A stretch of 64,000 nt of DNA from Spirosoma terrae. Lineage in GTDB: Bacteria; Bacteroidota; Bacteroidia; Cytophagales; Spirosomataceae. Below, piece by piece: positions 1-9,028 of the stretch. Position numbers and translations under genes: made by a program. The stretch's first letter is position 1, and each line of letters opens with the position of its first letter. The notes beneath the pieces were generated by a model. That model did not search any database and had not been told where the DNA came from. It worked only from the letters and a program-made list of their open reading frames with translations. The stretch is taken from positions 1 through 64,000 of the forward strand of contig NZ_JAAFZH010000001.1 of NCBI RefSeq assembly GCF_010435915.1. The letters are read 5' to 3'.

Positions 1-27
1 GTGGATAACTAATAGCATTGACATCGA

Positions 28-1836
28 TTAATTTACAGTGTCTCCACGTAGTGATCGATATCGTTTCCTGGACTCTGCTCCGTAAATACTTCCTGGGTAT
101 TGAGTCAAAACTTTCTGATAAGCTTCCATAGCTGCAGTCTTATCCTTAAGCCGCTCTTCATAAATCTTAGCCTGGGTAAATAAAGCATCATCGCCTAAAA
201 TATCATTAGGAAACGCCGTAGTAATTTGCTTTAAATCTTCGAGCGCTTCAGCGTTCTTTCCCTGCTTCATATATGTATTTGCCCGAAGCCATAAGATTTC
301 ATCAGCCAGTGTATGGTCTTTATACCTGGTCCACATATCTTTCAACGCATCAATGGCCTCATCTGTCTTATTCTGGAACAGAAGCAGGTCAATACTGGCG
401 TATTCTTTCATAGCCGCTTCTGTACTATCCATACCAGTGTTATCAACAATTAGCAAACTTAGCTGCTCAGCATCATTCGCTATTTCCCGAGATGTAGCCA
501 GTTTCAATACGTCCAGTAAGTCTTTAGCAACGGCTAGATTTCCCTTGTAATAATGAAGCTTAGCATTTTTCAGTTTCGCTTCGTAGCCTAACAGTTCTTC
601 CTTTTGCGATTTCTCTACCTGTGAATACAACAGGGTCGATTCCCAGGGTTCTCCTTTCAACAGATAAATATCCCCTTTGTCGAGCTTACACCGATCAACA
701 AAATTTTTATCTGTCTTGCCTAAATCGATGGCTAAATCCAGGACAGTCAAGGCAGTGTCTTTGCTGTCTAAATAGTTACCATACAGATTGGCCGTGCTAC
801 GTAATGCTTCCAGTGTTTTTATATTTGTGCCAATCTCCTGAAGCATTTTCTGGTAATCTGTTATCAGCTTCCGGATTTCTGTTTTATCAACAGGATAGGT
901 GTTTTTAACTTGTTCTTCTCTCGCCTGTATTACTAATCGACGAGCAAATGGATATAACTGTCCCTGTGGATATGTTGTTGTTATATACTCAAAAGCTTCG
1001 GCAGCTGTTTTATATTCCTTATTGTTCATTGCCAGCACACCCAAATCGTATACCCGGCTGCCGTTTAACTTCACCCGTTTATCGGTAGCTTTTTCCTGAA
1101 GTAATGCCCGGCTGAACTTCTGCTTCTGTATAAAGTACCAAATCAACAACTCGTTATAAGCTAATTCATTCGGCTCCTGCTGGATCTTTGTGTACAAAGC
1201 TTTTTCCACAAGCGGTTCTTCCTTTGTGTTAATATACCCTTGTAGAGCCGCTAACACCGATTCTTTCTTATCAGATTGCTTACTGGTCGTTATAATTTCG
1301 TCGATAGCTCGTTCGGTTTGGCCGGTACTTCTGTACAACGTCATTAAATCCTCGCTGTAAGCCGTTGGCTCCTTGCTGACCTCTCGGGCCATCTCGAGCG
1401 ATTTAATGGCCCAGCGAGGCTCTCCGGCTTCGTTAAAGGCCGTTGCAACTTTTTCCAGCTTGTTTATCGATGATTTGCTTGCCTGCAGAGCCGCTGTATA
1501 TAATTTGCTGGCAGAAATCGTATCTCCCTGCTGAGTTGCCAACTGGCCCAACAACAGTTCGTAATAGAATCGGTTTGGATCATCACTTTTTTGCTGTTTC
1601 CGCAAATATTTGTTTGCCTCATCTATTTTGTTACTTTTCTGCAAACTGTTTATATATCGCGACAGCCGTATCCACGTTACGTCTGTTCTTAACAGTTTGG
1701 CATACTCATTCGCAGCTTTTTCGAATTCACCAGCCTTATAATATTCTTCAGCCAAGGTCGTCCCGCTTTGTCCCCAAACAAGCCCGGTCGACAATAACCA
1801 CATTAGCGTAATAACGACTTTTGACCTTATTAACAT
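28..1836 (-). CDS. Secreted tetratricopeptide-repeat protein
   Basis: This is a protein of about 602 residues with an N-terminal signal peptide (MLIRSKVVITLMWLLSTG..WGQ, cleavage expected near residue 23), so it is exported. I chose the ATG at 1836 because it begins the signal peptide; the frame stays open about 40 codons further upstream but that part enters the DnaA-box region and has no export signal. The body is alpha-helical with repeated A/Y/L/G spacing typical of TPR units. The clearest repeats are near the C-terminus, for example the segments with GKNAEALEDLKQI and AMEAYQKVLTQYPGS. Proteins of this kind act as scaffolds in the periplasm or on the outer membrane; no enzyme domain is visible and no partner can be named. 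It is transcribed away from the putative origin. Confidence 0.8.
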   Translation of the reverse strand: MLIRSKVVITLMWLLSTGLVWGQSGTTLAEEYYKAGEFEKAANEYAKLLRTDVTWIRLSRYINSLQKSNKIDEANKYLRKQQKSDDPNRFYYELLLGQLATQQGDTISASKLYTAALQASKSSINKLEKVATAFNEAGEPRWAIKSLEMAREVSKEPTAYSEDLMTLYRSTGQTERAIDEIITTSKQSDKKESVLAALQGYINTKEEPLVEKALYTKIQQEPNELAYNELLIWYFIQKQKFSRALLQEKATDKRVKLNGSRVYDLGVLAMNNKEYKTAAEAFEYITTTYPQGQLYPFARRLVIQAREEQVKNTYPVDKTEIRKLITDYQKMLQEIGTNIKTLEALRSTANLYGNYLDSKDTALTVLDLAIDLGKTDKNFVDRCKLDKGDIYLLKGEPWESTLLYSQVEKSQKEELLGYEAKLKNAKLHYYKGNLAVAKDLLDVLKLATSREIANDAEQLSLLIVDNTGMDSTEAAMKEYASIDLLLFQNKTDEAIDALKDMWTRYKDHTLADEILWLRANTYMKQGKNAEALEDLKQITTAFPNDILGDDALFTQAKIYEERLKDKTAAMEAYQKVLTQYPGSIYGAESRKRYRSLRGDTVN

Positions 1837-1924
1837 TTTATATAAAAGCTTTTTAAAAGAAACGTTATTATAACCATTAGCTATGTGGAAATGTGAACAA
1901 ATAAGTTGTCCACTCTTCAAGATA

Positions 1925-2275
1925 CGTATTGTGGATAATAGCTGCAAGTTATCCACTACCTTATCTTTACTTATCCACTTATAATCTATTCATTGTCAGA
2001 TTAATAACATTTTATCCACAATAACCATGCTTTATTGATGTGGATTTGTGAATAAATTTTATACACAATGTTACGTGGGGAAATAGTGTGGAATTAATTG
2101 GGATATGTGGTCAATTCTCCACAAAATTCCATGTGTGGAAAAGCACTGTGGATTACTTAACGAATATTCCACAATAGAATCTCTCTTTGTAAACAGGTTA
2201 TCCACTGATACTCAACAGTTATACACATAGTTATTCACACAAAACTTTAACTTTTTTAATTTAGAATAGACCTTT
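1925..2275. other. oriC: Candidate chromosomal replication origin (oriC): DnaA-box cluster
   Basis: The intergenic region between the TPR gene and the methyltransferase is AT-rich and full of DnaA-box-like 9-mers (consensus TTATCCACA). Exact matches lie at 1930-1938 (minus) and 2012-2020 (plus). One-mismatch matches lie at 1949-1957, 1971-1979 and 2198-2206 (TTATCCACT), 2059-2067 and 2219-2227 (TTATACACA), 2231-2239 and 2047-2055 minus (TTATTCACA), 2115-2123 (TTCTCCACA), 2134-2142 minus (TTTTCCACA) and 2147-2155 minus (TAATCCACA). That is 12 sites in about 310 bases on both strands. A very AT-rich stretch at 2240-2275 could be the unwinding element. The neighbouring mnmG (gidA) is a classical origin neighbour. 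Against it, most genes to the right run leftward, and dnaA is not in view. A further partial box (GTGGATAA) opens the window at 1-8. Confidence 0.75.
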
Positions 2276-2319
2276 ACCTGAATCAGAAAAAGGGTGCCCT
2301 GAGCGCCTATTTTAAGTGT

Positions 2320-3234
2320 CTATGCCTTCCTGAAGAGATAGATTAAACTTGACGAGTTGCCGCTTTGTTTGGCTTTGGCATTAGAGGCTAAACCAACCTC
2401 TACACTCTTCACATAATTTGTCTGCCCTGTCTGGTACTTGGTACTAAGCATAGCTATATAAAAAGCATCGAATACCATTGGCCTCTTACCTGTCAGTTTA
2501 AAACCATGCTTTTTAAATAATGGCTCAATGGTTGAAGGGGTAAAATGGTGTAAATGTCTAGGCACATCATAAGCAGCCCAATACTCTTTAAAAAATTGAG
2601 CGTCGTATGAATCTGAATTAGGTACAGCTATTAACAGCGTCCCTTCTGGTTTGAGGAGATTGTAAAGCTGTGGAATCACCTCGTTTAAATTTGGAACATG
2701 TTCTAATACGTGCCATAGTGTAATGACATTGAATGGTAACGTACCGCTTAGTGATTCTAAATTTGGTTGGATAACAGATTTCAGTTTTTCACGTGCTATA
2801 GTACGAGCGTCTTCATCCGGCTCCATGCCCTCTACCTGCCAATTTCCCTTCAGACATGTTTCCAAAAAGGCACCAGTTCCACAACCTACATCCAGTATTC
2901 GCCCCGTTCCTTTATTCAACTCATTAATCAATTTCAGCTTTGACTTGAGCGTATAATTTCGCACTAGTCGATACGCTGTATTGATGATTCCACCACTACT
3001 ATCATTATGTGATACGTATTGTTCCGATTTATAATAAGCGCCTATTTCTTCTTTTCCAGGTCGAGGGCTTGTAAGTCGGAAACCACATTGCTGGCATTGC
3101 TGTATAGTGAAATTTTTCTGACTCACTAAATAATCCTGGCAGACTAAGAACGGGCTAAATGTATTGCTGCCACAATTGGGGCAGTTATCGACAGTTTCCA
3201 AAATAGTGATGGAGATTGATTGATATGAAAACAA
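2320..3234 (-). CDS. Class I SAM-dependent methyltransferase with N-terminal zinc ribbon
   Basis: The protein has about 304 residues. Residues 17-50 contain two CxxC pairs (CPNCGS and CQQCGF), a zinc-ribbon-like module often found at the front of sugar or small-molecule methyltransferases. The central Rossmann domain has SAM motif I (ILDVGCGTGAF, about residues 94-104), an acidic strand-2 residue (MEPDEDA), and the LWHVLEHVPN and LLKPEGTLLIAVPN segments typical of Methyltransf_11/23 families. The acceptor is unknown. The start is uncertain: there is no ATG, and the TTG at 3234 lies directly behind the T-tract of the mnmG terminator. A second TTG at 3201, just before the zinc ribbon, is an alternative. 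The gene faces the DnaA-box region. Confidence 0.8.
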   Translation of the reverse strand: MFSYQSISITILETVDNCPNCGSNTFSPFLVCQDYLVSQKNFTIQQCQQCGFRLTSPRPGKEEIGAYYKSEQYVSHNDSSGGIINTAYRLVRNYTLKSKLKLINELNKGTGRILDVGCGTGAFLETCLKGNWQVEGMEPDEDARTIAREKLKSVIQPNLESLSGTLPFNVITLWHVLEHVPNLNEVIPQLYNLLKPEGTLLIAVPNSDSYDAQFFKEYWAAYDVPRHLHHFTPSTIEPLFKKHGFKLTGKRPMVFDAFYIAMLSTKYQTGQTNYVKSVEVGLASNAKAKQSGNSSSLIYLFRKA

Positions 3235-3271
3235 AAAAGCCCTGGTCTTACAGTTTATTGTAAAAGCCAGG
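3233..3271 (-). terminator. Rho-independent terminator of mnmG
   Basis: Just beyond the mnmG stop, the minus strand forms a hairpin with arms CCTGG/CCAGG and TTACA/TGTAA (3241-3271), followed by TTTTTT (3233-3238). The run of T ends exactly at the TTG proposed as start of the next gene. Confidence 0.75.
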
Positions 3272-3279
3272 ACCTGGAA

Positions 3280-5139
3280 CTAGCGGCCTAAGTAGACCAG
3301 AAGTATTGATACATCTGAAGGACTAACGCCACTAATACGTGATGCCTGACCGATAGTTGCTGGGCGTAGACGTTTAAGTTTTTCTTTACCTTCAAATGAA
3401 AGGGCTTTTAATCTATCGTAATCAAAAGAGGGATTGATTGACAGGTTTTCCCATTTATCGAGCTTTTCTGCATTGAGCTTTTCTCTACTTAAATAGTCTT
3501 CGTATTTGATCTCAATAACGGTTTGCTCAATGATCTCCTCCCCTACCCCAGGCATATCTGGAAGTATTTCTAGCAACTCTTTGATGTCCTTTAACTCTAT
3601 CTCAGGCCGTTTCAGGAGTGTATATAGATTACTTTTTTCTCGTAACGGCGCGCTACTTTTGGCCGCTAACCAGTTGTTAATCTCTTCGGGCTTTACTTTA
3701 GCCGCTCTAATGGCATCTGTTAAAAGAGATACGTCCTCTTTTTTAGCCACCATTTTTTGATACCGTTCCTCTGCCGCTAAACCAATTTTATACCCTTTTT
3801 CTGTAAGCCGTAAATCTGCATTATCCTGACGTAGCAAAGTTCTGTATTCGGCTCTTGAGGTAAACATTCGATAAGGCTCCTCGGTACCTTTCGTAATCAG
3901 GTCGTCAATCAGTACGCCTATATAGCCTTCCGAACGTTTGATGGTAAACTCGTCTTCCTCGCTTACATTCCGATGGGCATTAATGCCGGCCATTAATCCT
4001 TGGCAAGCAGCTTCTTCATAACCTGTAGTGCCATTTATTTGCCCGGCAAAGAACAAATTTTTAACAAGCTGAGTCTCTAAAGTAGGTTTCAACTGGGTTG
4101 GCGGGAAGAAGTCATATTCAACTGCATAGCCTGGTCTGAACATTCGGACGTTTTCAAAGCCCGGTATTTTTCGTAATGCATTATACTGTACCGTCTCTGG
4201 TAATGACGTAGAGAATCCATTTACGTAGACTTCCACAGTATCCCATCCTTCAGGTTCTACGAAGATCTGATGCCGATCTTTATCCGCAAATCGATTGATT
4301 TTGTCCTCCACTGATGGGCAGTAACGAGGGCCTAACCCTTTGATACGTCCCGTAAACATAGGCGATTTATCAAAGCCGGTTTTCAGCTCTTCGTGCACTT
4401 CCTGGTTTGTGTAAGTTATCCAGCAGCTACGTTGATTAGTTAAAACAGGGGTATCCATATAAGAGAACTTGCCCGGTTGCTCATCGCCGAACTGTTCTTC
4501 CATAGCGGCATAATTCAAACTTCTTCCGTCTACTCTTGGCGGAGTTCCTGTCTTCATTCTACCGGATTCAAAACCCAGTGTAACTAATTGTTCTGTTAAA
4601 CCAGTTGCTGAGCGTTCAGCGGTACGACCACCTCCAAATACTTTTTCGCCTATAAACATTCGGCCATTCAGGAACGTACCGTTAGTCAAGACTACGGCAC
4701 CAGCCAGGAACTCTACGCCCAGGCTTGTTTTTACGCCAGAAACTTTACCATCTTTTACCAGGATTTCATTGACTGTGTCTTGCCAGAAATCGATACGGCT
4801 ATTTCCTTCCAATGCTTTTCGCCATTCCCATGCAAATACATTTCGATCGCTTTGACAACGTGGGCTCCACATTGCAGGTCCTTTTGAGCGGTTCAGCATT
4901 CGAAACTGGATCATGCTTTTGTCGCTTATAATTCCTGATAAACCTCCAAGCGCATCTACCTCTCGCACTATTTGCCCTTTGGCCACCCCTCCCATTGCCG
5001 GATTGCATGACATCTGCGCAATGGTTTGCATATTCATTGTAATCAATAAGACCTTCGAACCCATTGTTGCCGCTGCATTAGCTGCTTCACAACCGGCGTG
5101 TCCTGCTCCAACTACAATTACGTCGTAAGAAGAATGCAT
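3280..5139 (-). CDS. mnmG: tRNA uridine-5-carboxymethylaminomethyl modification enzyme MnmG (GidA)
   Basis: This 619-residue protein has the family's usual length. It starts with the FAD-binding dinucleotide motif VGAGHAGCEAA (residues 10-20). It also carries signature blocks of MnmG: MSCNPAMGGVAKGQIVREVD, GTPPRVDGRS, FAGQINGTTGYEEAACQGL and SRAEYRTLLRQDNADLRLT. With MnmE it installs the carboxymethylaminomethyl group on the wobble uridine of certain tRNAs, using FAD and methylene-tetrahydrofolate. The C-terminal helical domain that contacts MnmE is complete. It is transcribed alone, toward the DnaA-box cluster, between two terminators. In many bacteria mnmG borders the replication origin, which fits the cluster 1 kb downstream and the parS-like site 20 bases upstream. 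Confidence 0.97.
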   Translation of the reverse strand: MHSSYDVIVVGAGHAGCEAANAAATMGSKVLLITMNMQTIAQMSCNPAMGGVAKGQIVREVDALGGLSGIISDKSMIQFRMLNRSKGPAMWSPRCQSDRNVFAWEWRKALEGNSRIDFWQDTVNEILVKDGKVSGVKTSLGVEFLAGAVVLTNGTFLNGRMFIGEKVFGGGRTAERSATGLTEQLVTLGFESGRMKTGTPPRVDGRSLNYAAMEEQFGDEQPGKFSYMDTPVLTNQRSCWITYTNQEVHEELKTGFDKSPMFTGRIKGLGPRYCPSVEDKINRFADKDRHQIFVEPEGWDTVEVYVNGFSTSLPETVQYNALRKIPGFENVRMFRPGYAVEYDFFPPTQLKPTLETQLVKNLFFAGQINGTTGYEEAACQGLMAGINAHRNVSEEDEFTIKRSEGYIGVLIDDLITKGTEEPYRMFTSRAEYRTLLRQDNADLRLTEKGYKIGLAAEERYQKMVAKKEDVSLLTDAIRAAKVKPEEINNWLAAKSSAPLREKSNLYTLLKRPEIELKDIKELLEILPDMPGVGEEIIEQTVIEIKYEDYLSREKLNAEKLDKWENLSINPSFDYDRLKALSFEGKEKLKRLRPATIGQASRISGVSPSDVSILLVYLGR

Positions 5140-5159
5140 TTTTGCTGTCTTTTAAAAAA

Positions 5160-5175
5160 TGTTTCACGTGGAAAC
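5160..5175. promoter_or_regulatory. parS-like site (candidate ParB binding sequence)
   Basis: The 16-mer TGTTTCACGTGGAAAC resembles the widely conserved parS consensus TGTTTCACGTGAAACA. The left half and the central CACGTG are perfect, while the right half is shifted by one inserted G. It lies about 20 bases upstream of mnmG, in its 5' leader, and about 3 kb from the DnaA-box cluster. This is the genomic position expected of an origin-proximal parS. The imperfect right half keeps confidence moderate. Confidence 0.5.
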
Positions 5176-5241
5176 TTTTCACAAATTTGTTGAAAGTTGT
5201 TGAAAAGGAGAAGTGTTATAAAAATAGGATAGTAAACCAAC

Positions 5242-5277
5242 AAAAAACCGCCGGCCTTTGTGCCAAAGCCGACGGTT
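5242..5277 (-). terminator. Rho-independent terminator of the DUF4175 gene
   Basis: The minus strand has a GC-rich hairpin (arms AACCG/CGGTT, CGG/CCG and CTTTG/CAAAG, 5246-5277, with small bulges) followed by TTTTTTG. It lies 18 bases after the DUF4175 stop codon. Confidence 0.85.
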
Positions 5278-5294
5278 AAATAACGGATGCTTCT

Positions 5295-8200
5295 CTACTT
5301 ACTTACTTTCTGTAAATATTGATTTGCCTCCTTCTTATAAAATAAATTATAATTCGGAGTAACTGATCTTAACACTTCAACCTGCTTGGTCTTATTTTGA
5401 AGGTTGGTTGAATCAAAAAAAGTAGGGGTACTACGCTTAGTTGATTTAGCAGTTTCAGCTTGACGCTTGGGATCTTCTTCTTGCTGCTTCAACGCTTTTT
5501 CCGATTCCAGAAGACGAGTTAAAATTTCATTTTGCCGATTAATGGTATTAGGATTGACACGCTTGTTGACTAAATCGGTTTCAGTCTCGTCCATCTTTTC
5601 CATCAACTCTTTTATTTGTTTTTCCTGTTGCTTTCCCGCTTCAGTGCCTTTTGCATTTTCTTCCAGCTTTTTAAGCATATTACGAATCATGGCTTGTTGC
5701 GCGGCAAGTTCAGAAAGTTCTTCAGAAAGCGCTCGGCCTCCTTTCCCTCCCTTCTGTAATTGTTGCATGCGACCATTCAATTCTTTCTGCATTTCGCCCA
5801 TACCACCAGAATTCTCGCCCTTTTTGCTACCTTTTCCTTTACCTGGCATAGCCATTGCATTCATCTGCTGCTGCATATTTTTTAGGACATCGCTCAGCAT
5901 TAAAGCTAGGTTATTGATAGAGGTCATGGCAAATTGTTGCTTAGAAGCAGCCATACTTAACCGACGATCGCGAAGTTGTTGAACACTTTCATCCATATAA
6001 GATTTCATGTTCGTTAACTCACGAGTGACAAATGACTGAATTTGAACAACACGGCTTGCCAGGGCGTTAAGACTGTCTTCGATTATTTTGGCATCATCCT
6101 GAAGTTTTAACTGCTCTTGCGACAATTTCGTAACTCGAGGATCCTGAAGACTCATGCCACGGAAATCCTTCATTACGCGTTCTTGGCCAAAAGAAAGCGT
6201 AATAAGATTGTCAAGAATATTTCGGAGATCGTCCATATTCTCTTCCATTTCCTTCATTTCGGCCGATTCCATAGATTCTTTCATCATTTTGCTCATCGCC
6301 CGCATCGATTTTGCCGATTTCTTTTGCGATGAAGAAGCTTTCTTACCCTGATTTTCTTTCATCTGCTTCATCGCTTCTTCCATCTCTTTCTCAATTTCCT
6401 TCTGCTCCTTTTCAGACGTTTCAGGTTTATTGAGATCATCTTTCTCAGCTTGCTTTTGGAGCTCTTTTAATTGCTCTTCTGTTTTCTTAAAATCTTCCTG
6501 AGACTTTTCCTGCTGATTCTGCTGCTCTTTGGATGTCTCATTTTTCTTGGAATTCTCATCCGCCTGCTTCTCAAGATTCTCCGCTTGCTTTTCAAGATTT
6601 TCGGCAATGTTATTTACCTTCTGCTCCAGTTGCATTTGCTTAAACAACTTCAAGGCACGATCTAGATCTCGCTCCATGTTGCGTTCCTTACGGCTAAGTT
6701 TATTCAGCAATTCAGAGGCTTTATCATCTTGTTTACGTTCCAGAAGTTGCTTTAATTGTTCGTACAGCTGCTTCGATTCAGGATCCATCAACTCATTGAA
6801 AAGCTTCTGCAATTGATCTAACTTTTGCTGTGTCTCCTGATTTTTTTCGGCGAAACGCTGCTGCGTATCATTTGTTTTCTGGAACTGCTCCTGAAGCTTC
6901 TGTATTTCCTTCATCAGCTCCTCCCGCTTCTGAAGTATGTCCTGGAGTTGTTTTTTATCCTGAAAATCGGACGTTTTCTTTGTTCTCATCCGATCTTCCA
7001 TTGCGTTAATCTCTTTCTTAAGCTGTTGGGTTTTGCTCAACGCATTGTCAATTTGCTGTTCTGTTTGCTCTGCCGATTTATCAACTTGCTTCTGAATTTC
7101 GGAGTTAGAAGGAATAACAAAATCAAGTTGGTTTGAGCGACTCGATTTAGGTCCGTTTACGCCGTCATTATCCCATACCTGGACAAAATATTCCAAACGA
7201 TCCTCCTGCCCTAACTTAAGGCTATCCAGCGACCAGTTGTAAACAAAATTCTGGGACGTAGTAGAGCGATTTACAGGAATAGATTTGCTATACTGTTGAG
7301 AAGGTTTTCCGTTACGTGTAATCTTATAATTTAATTGAAGTTTCGAAAAACCGTAATCATCAGATACCAAGCCTGAGAGCGCGATATAATTGTAGGTCAC
7401 TGTATCCTGAATACGATCAACAGAAATTTGTGGGAATCGATCAGGGATAACCTGAACATTATATTGAATCGTAGATGGGCTAGCGATCTGACTATTCTTC
7501 AGCGATACTGTATACGTAGCGTTTTGCATAAGTCTACGGTTCACCGTAAACGTATTAGCTTCAGCAAGAAGCGCTGGGGTTGGTTTAGCATCAGTGTTGA
7601 AACGAAGCAAAAGCGAATCTGTATGGTCAGCGGCAAATTCCCAATTAACAACTGTGCCCTGTGGTACCAATAAATTACCAACATTAGCTAGTTGCTCCGT
7701 TGGCTTATTTAAGTAGGCAGGATAATCGAGTTTCACATTAAAAGAGAGCACAGCTGGCCGATCAATGAGTGAAATTTTATAAGTAGATGACCGATATCCG
7801 GATGCTTCTAAATAAAAATCCAGGTCGCGCTGCAGATTGTCGAAGTTATAGGTAAACTGATCGCCCGACTGATCTAACTTAAAACGTGTTCCATTGGTGA
7901 CGACATAAACAGATTGAGGAATGGCGTCTCCCGTTAATTTGACAGAAAGTGGGAAGTCCTCGTTACGAAACGTTTTCATCGTTTTGTTAAGAACAAGGAA
8001 CTTAAAAGGTGCTTCTTCAACGAACTCCTTGTTGTAGTTTACCAAGCGAGTCGAAGAGTTTGTGAAAAAGGTAGGGTTTACAATCAGAATCAATAAGATA
8101 AGAGCCAGTGGCGGAATTGCATATTTTAAAAACTGCTTGTTTCGGCTGATTTGAATGGCGCTGGCAAAGCGATTAATCAGTAACTGTTCGGAGCGTTGAT

Positions 8201-8597
8201 TCAGGCTGGCTTGAAGTAAATCGCTCTGATCCGAAGTAATGCGTTGCAGTTGTAACGTATTAAGCAACTTATCCCCTACTTCAGGAAAAAAGGTCCCAAT
8301 TTGGCGAGCTGCTTCATCGTTAGATAAAGGTTTGTTCAATCCATATAAGCTCATCAATGGCTTTATAACCAGAAGGTATAAGCCTGCCAAGATGGTCAGT
8401 AAAAATCCGAAGAATAGGATACCTCGGCCCACTGAATTAAAACGGCCAATAAATTCGGCTGTATTGATAAATAAATAGCCACTTCCCAGCAAAGCAATGA
8501 AGAACAAACTTCCTTTAACCAATTGGTTTTGGAAGTAACGTTTTTTGTATTCTTCGATGCGTTGCACTAACATCGTGTAAGCGTTTGACGAGTGCAT
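5295..8597 (-). CDS. DUF4175 family membrane protein with long coiled coil
   Basis: The protein has 1100 residues. The N-terminal part carries three hydrophobic segments (about residues 30-47, 57-80 and 155-172). A beta-rich extracytoplasmic region follows (about 180-490). The rest is a very long K/E/Q-rich coiled coil (about 500-780) and a methionine/glutamine/glycine-rich segment around 930-970. This layout matches the Bacteroidota family DUF4175, whose function is unknown. The charged composition produces long empty shadow frames on the other strand. It is followed by a strong terminator and preceded at 20 bases by the small gene ending at 8618, so the two are probably one transcript. Confidence 0.85.
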   Translation of the reverse strand: MHSSNAYTMLVQRIEEYKKRYFQNQLVKGSLFFIALLGSGYLFINTAEFIGRFNSVGRGILFFGFLLTILAGLYLLVIKPLMSLYGLNKPLSNDEAARQIGTFFPEVGDKLLNTLQLQRITSDQSDLLQASLNQRSEQLLINRFASAIQISRNKQFLKYAIPPLALILLILIVNPTFFTNSSTRLVNYNKEFVEEAPFKFLVLNKTMKTFRNEDFPLSVKLTGDAIPQSVYVVTNGTRFKLDQSGDQFTYNFDNLQRDLDFYLEASGYRSSTYKISLIDRPAVLSFNVKLDYPAYLNKPTEQLANVGNLLVPQGTVVNWEFAADHTDSLLLRFNTDAKPTPALLAEANTFTVNRRLMQNATYTVSLKNSQIASPSTIQYNVQVIPDRFPQISVDRIQDTVTYNYIALSGLVSDDYGFSKLQLNYKITRNGKPSQQYSKSIPVNRSTTSQNFVYNWSLDSLKLGQEDRLEYFVQVWDNDGVNGPKSSRSNQLDFVIPSNSEIQKQVDKSAEQTEQQIDNALSKTQQLKKEINAMEDRMRTKKTSDFQDKKQLQDILQKREELMKEIQKLQEQFQKTNDTQQRFAEKNQETQQKLDQLQKLFNELMDPESKQLYEQLKQLLERKQDDKASELLNKLSRKERNMERDLDRALKLFKQMQLEQKVNNIAENLEKQAENLEKQADENSKKNETSKEQQNQQEKSQEDFKKTEEQLKELQKQAEKDDLNKPETSEKEQKEIEKEMEEAMKQMKENQGKKASSSQKKSAKSMRAMSKMMKESMESAEMKEMEENMDDLRNILDNLITLSFGQERVMKDFRGMSLQDPRVTKLSQEQLKLQDDAKIIEDSLNALASRVVQIQSFVTRELTNMKSYMDESVQQLRDRRLSMAASKQQFAMTSINNLALMLSDVLKNMQQQMNAMAMPGKGKGSKKGENSGGMGEMQKELNGRMQQLQKGGKGGRALSEELSELAAQQAMIRNMLKKLEENAKGTEAGKQQEKQIKELMEKMDETETDLVNKRVNPNTINRQNEILTRLLESEKALKQQEEDPKRQAETAKSTKRSTPTFFDSTNLQNKTKQVEVLRSVTPNYNLFYKKEANQYLQKVSK

Positions 8598-8617
8598 AAG
8601 GATTCAGGTTGAGTAGT

Positions 8618-8962
8618 TTAAACGAGTTCTGATTGGAAGTAGGATATAATATGTTCTTTGAGGAAGTTTTCCTGAGTTAGCAAATCGGTATGGGGGATTG
8701 GCTTTGATAAGATCCATTGTGGCCATCCGTCTTTGTCATAACCCTCGAATGTATAATAGCCAGACTGGCTTAGTACCCGACAGACTGCAATGTGCATCAG
8801 GTCTTGTTTGGCTTCCTTAGAAAAGCGTTTAGGGCCTTTTCCAAGTTCTTGGATGCCGATCAAAAATAATACGGCGTTGAGGTCTGCAGGGCGCTTCCCA
8901 ACCAGTAGTTCGAGTTGGTCGAGCAGCTCATCCCAGGCCTCATCTATGTTCTTGGTAATCAC
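8618..8962 (-). CDS. Conserved hypothetical protein
   Basis: I do not recognise a characterised family, although the core (GKRPADLNAVLFLIGIQEL, then FSKEAKQDLMHIAVCRVLS, then GYYTFEGYDKDGWPQW) looks like a conserved small cytoplasmic protein of Cytophagales. The start is uncertain. The GTG at 8962 gives 114 residues. A longer reading starts with TTG at 9046 and adds 28 residues, but it would overlap the divergent comF start at 9029, so I prefer the GTG. It lies 20 bases upstream of the DUF4175 gene on the same strand, which suggests co-transcription. Confidence 0.7.
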   Translation of the reverse strand: MITKNIDEAWDELLDQLELLVGKRPADLNAVLFLIGIQELGKGPKRFSKEAKQDLMHIAVCRVLSQSGYYTFEGYDKDGWPQWILSKPIPHTDLLTQENFLKEHIISYFQSELV

Positions 8963-9028
8963 AATGATTCGGGATTTTGTTGGTATCTCTAATTTACAAG
9001 GAATTCTTATAACTAACGAACAATCACC

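Noticed and set aside
5467..7136. Several long plus-strand frames opposite the DUF4175 gene
   Set aside because: They mirror the K/E/Q-rich coiled coil, giving cysteine/phenylalanine/leucine-rich translations without domain pattern.
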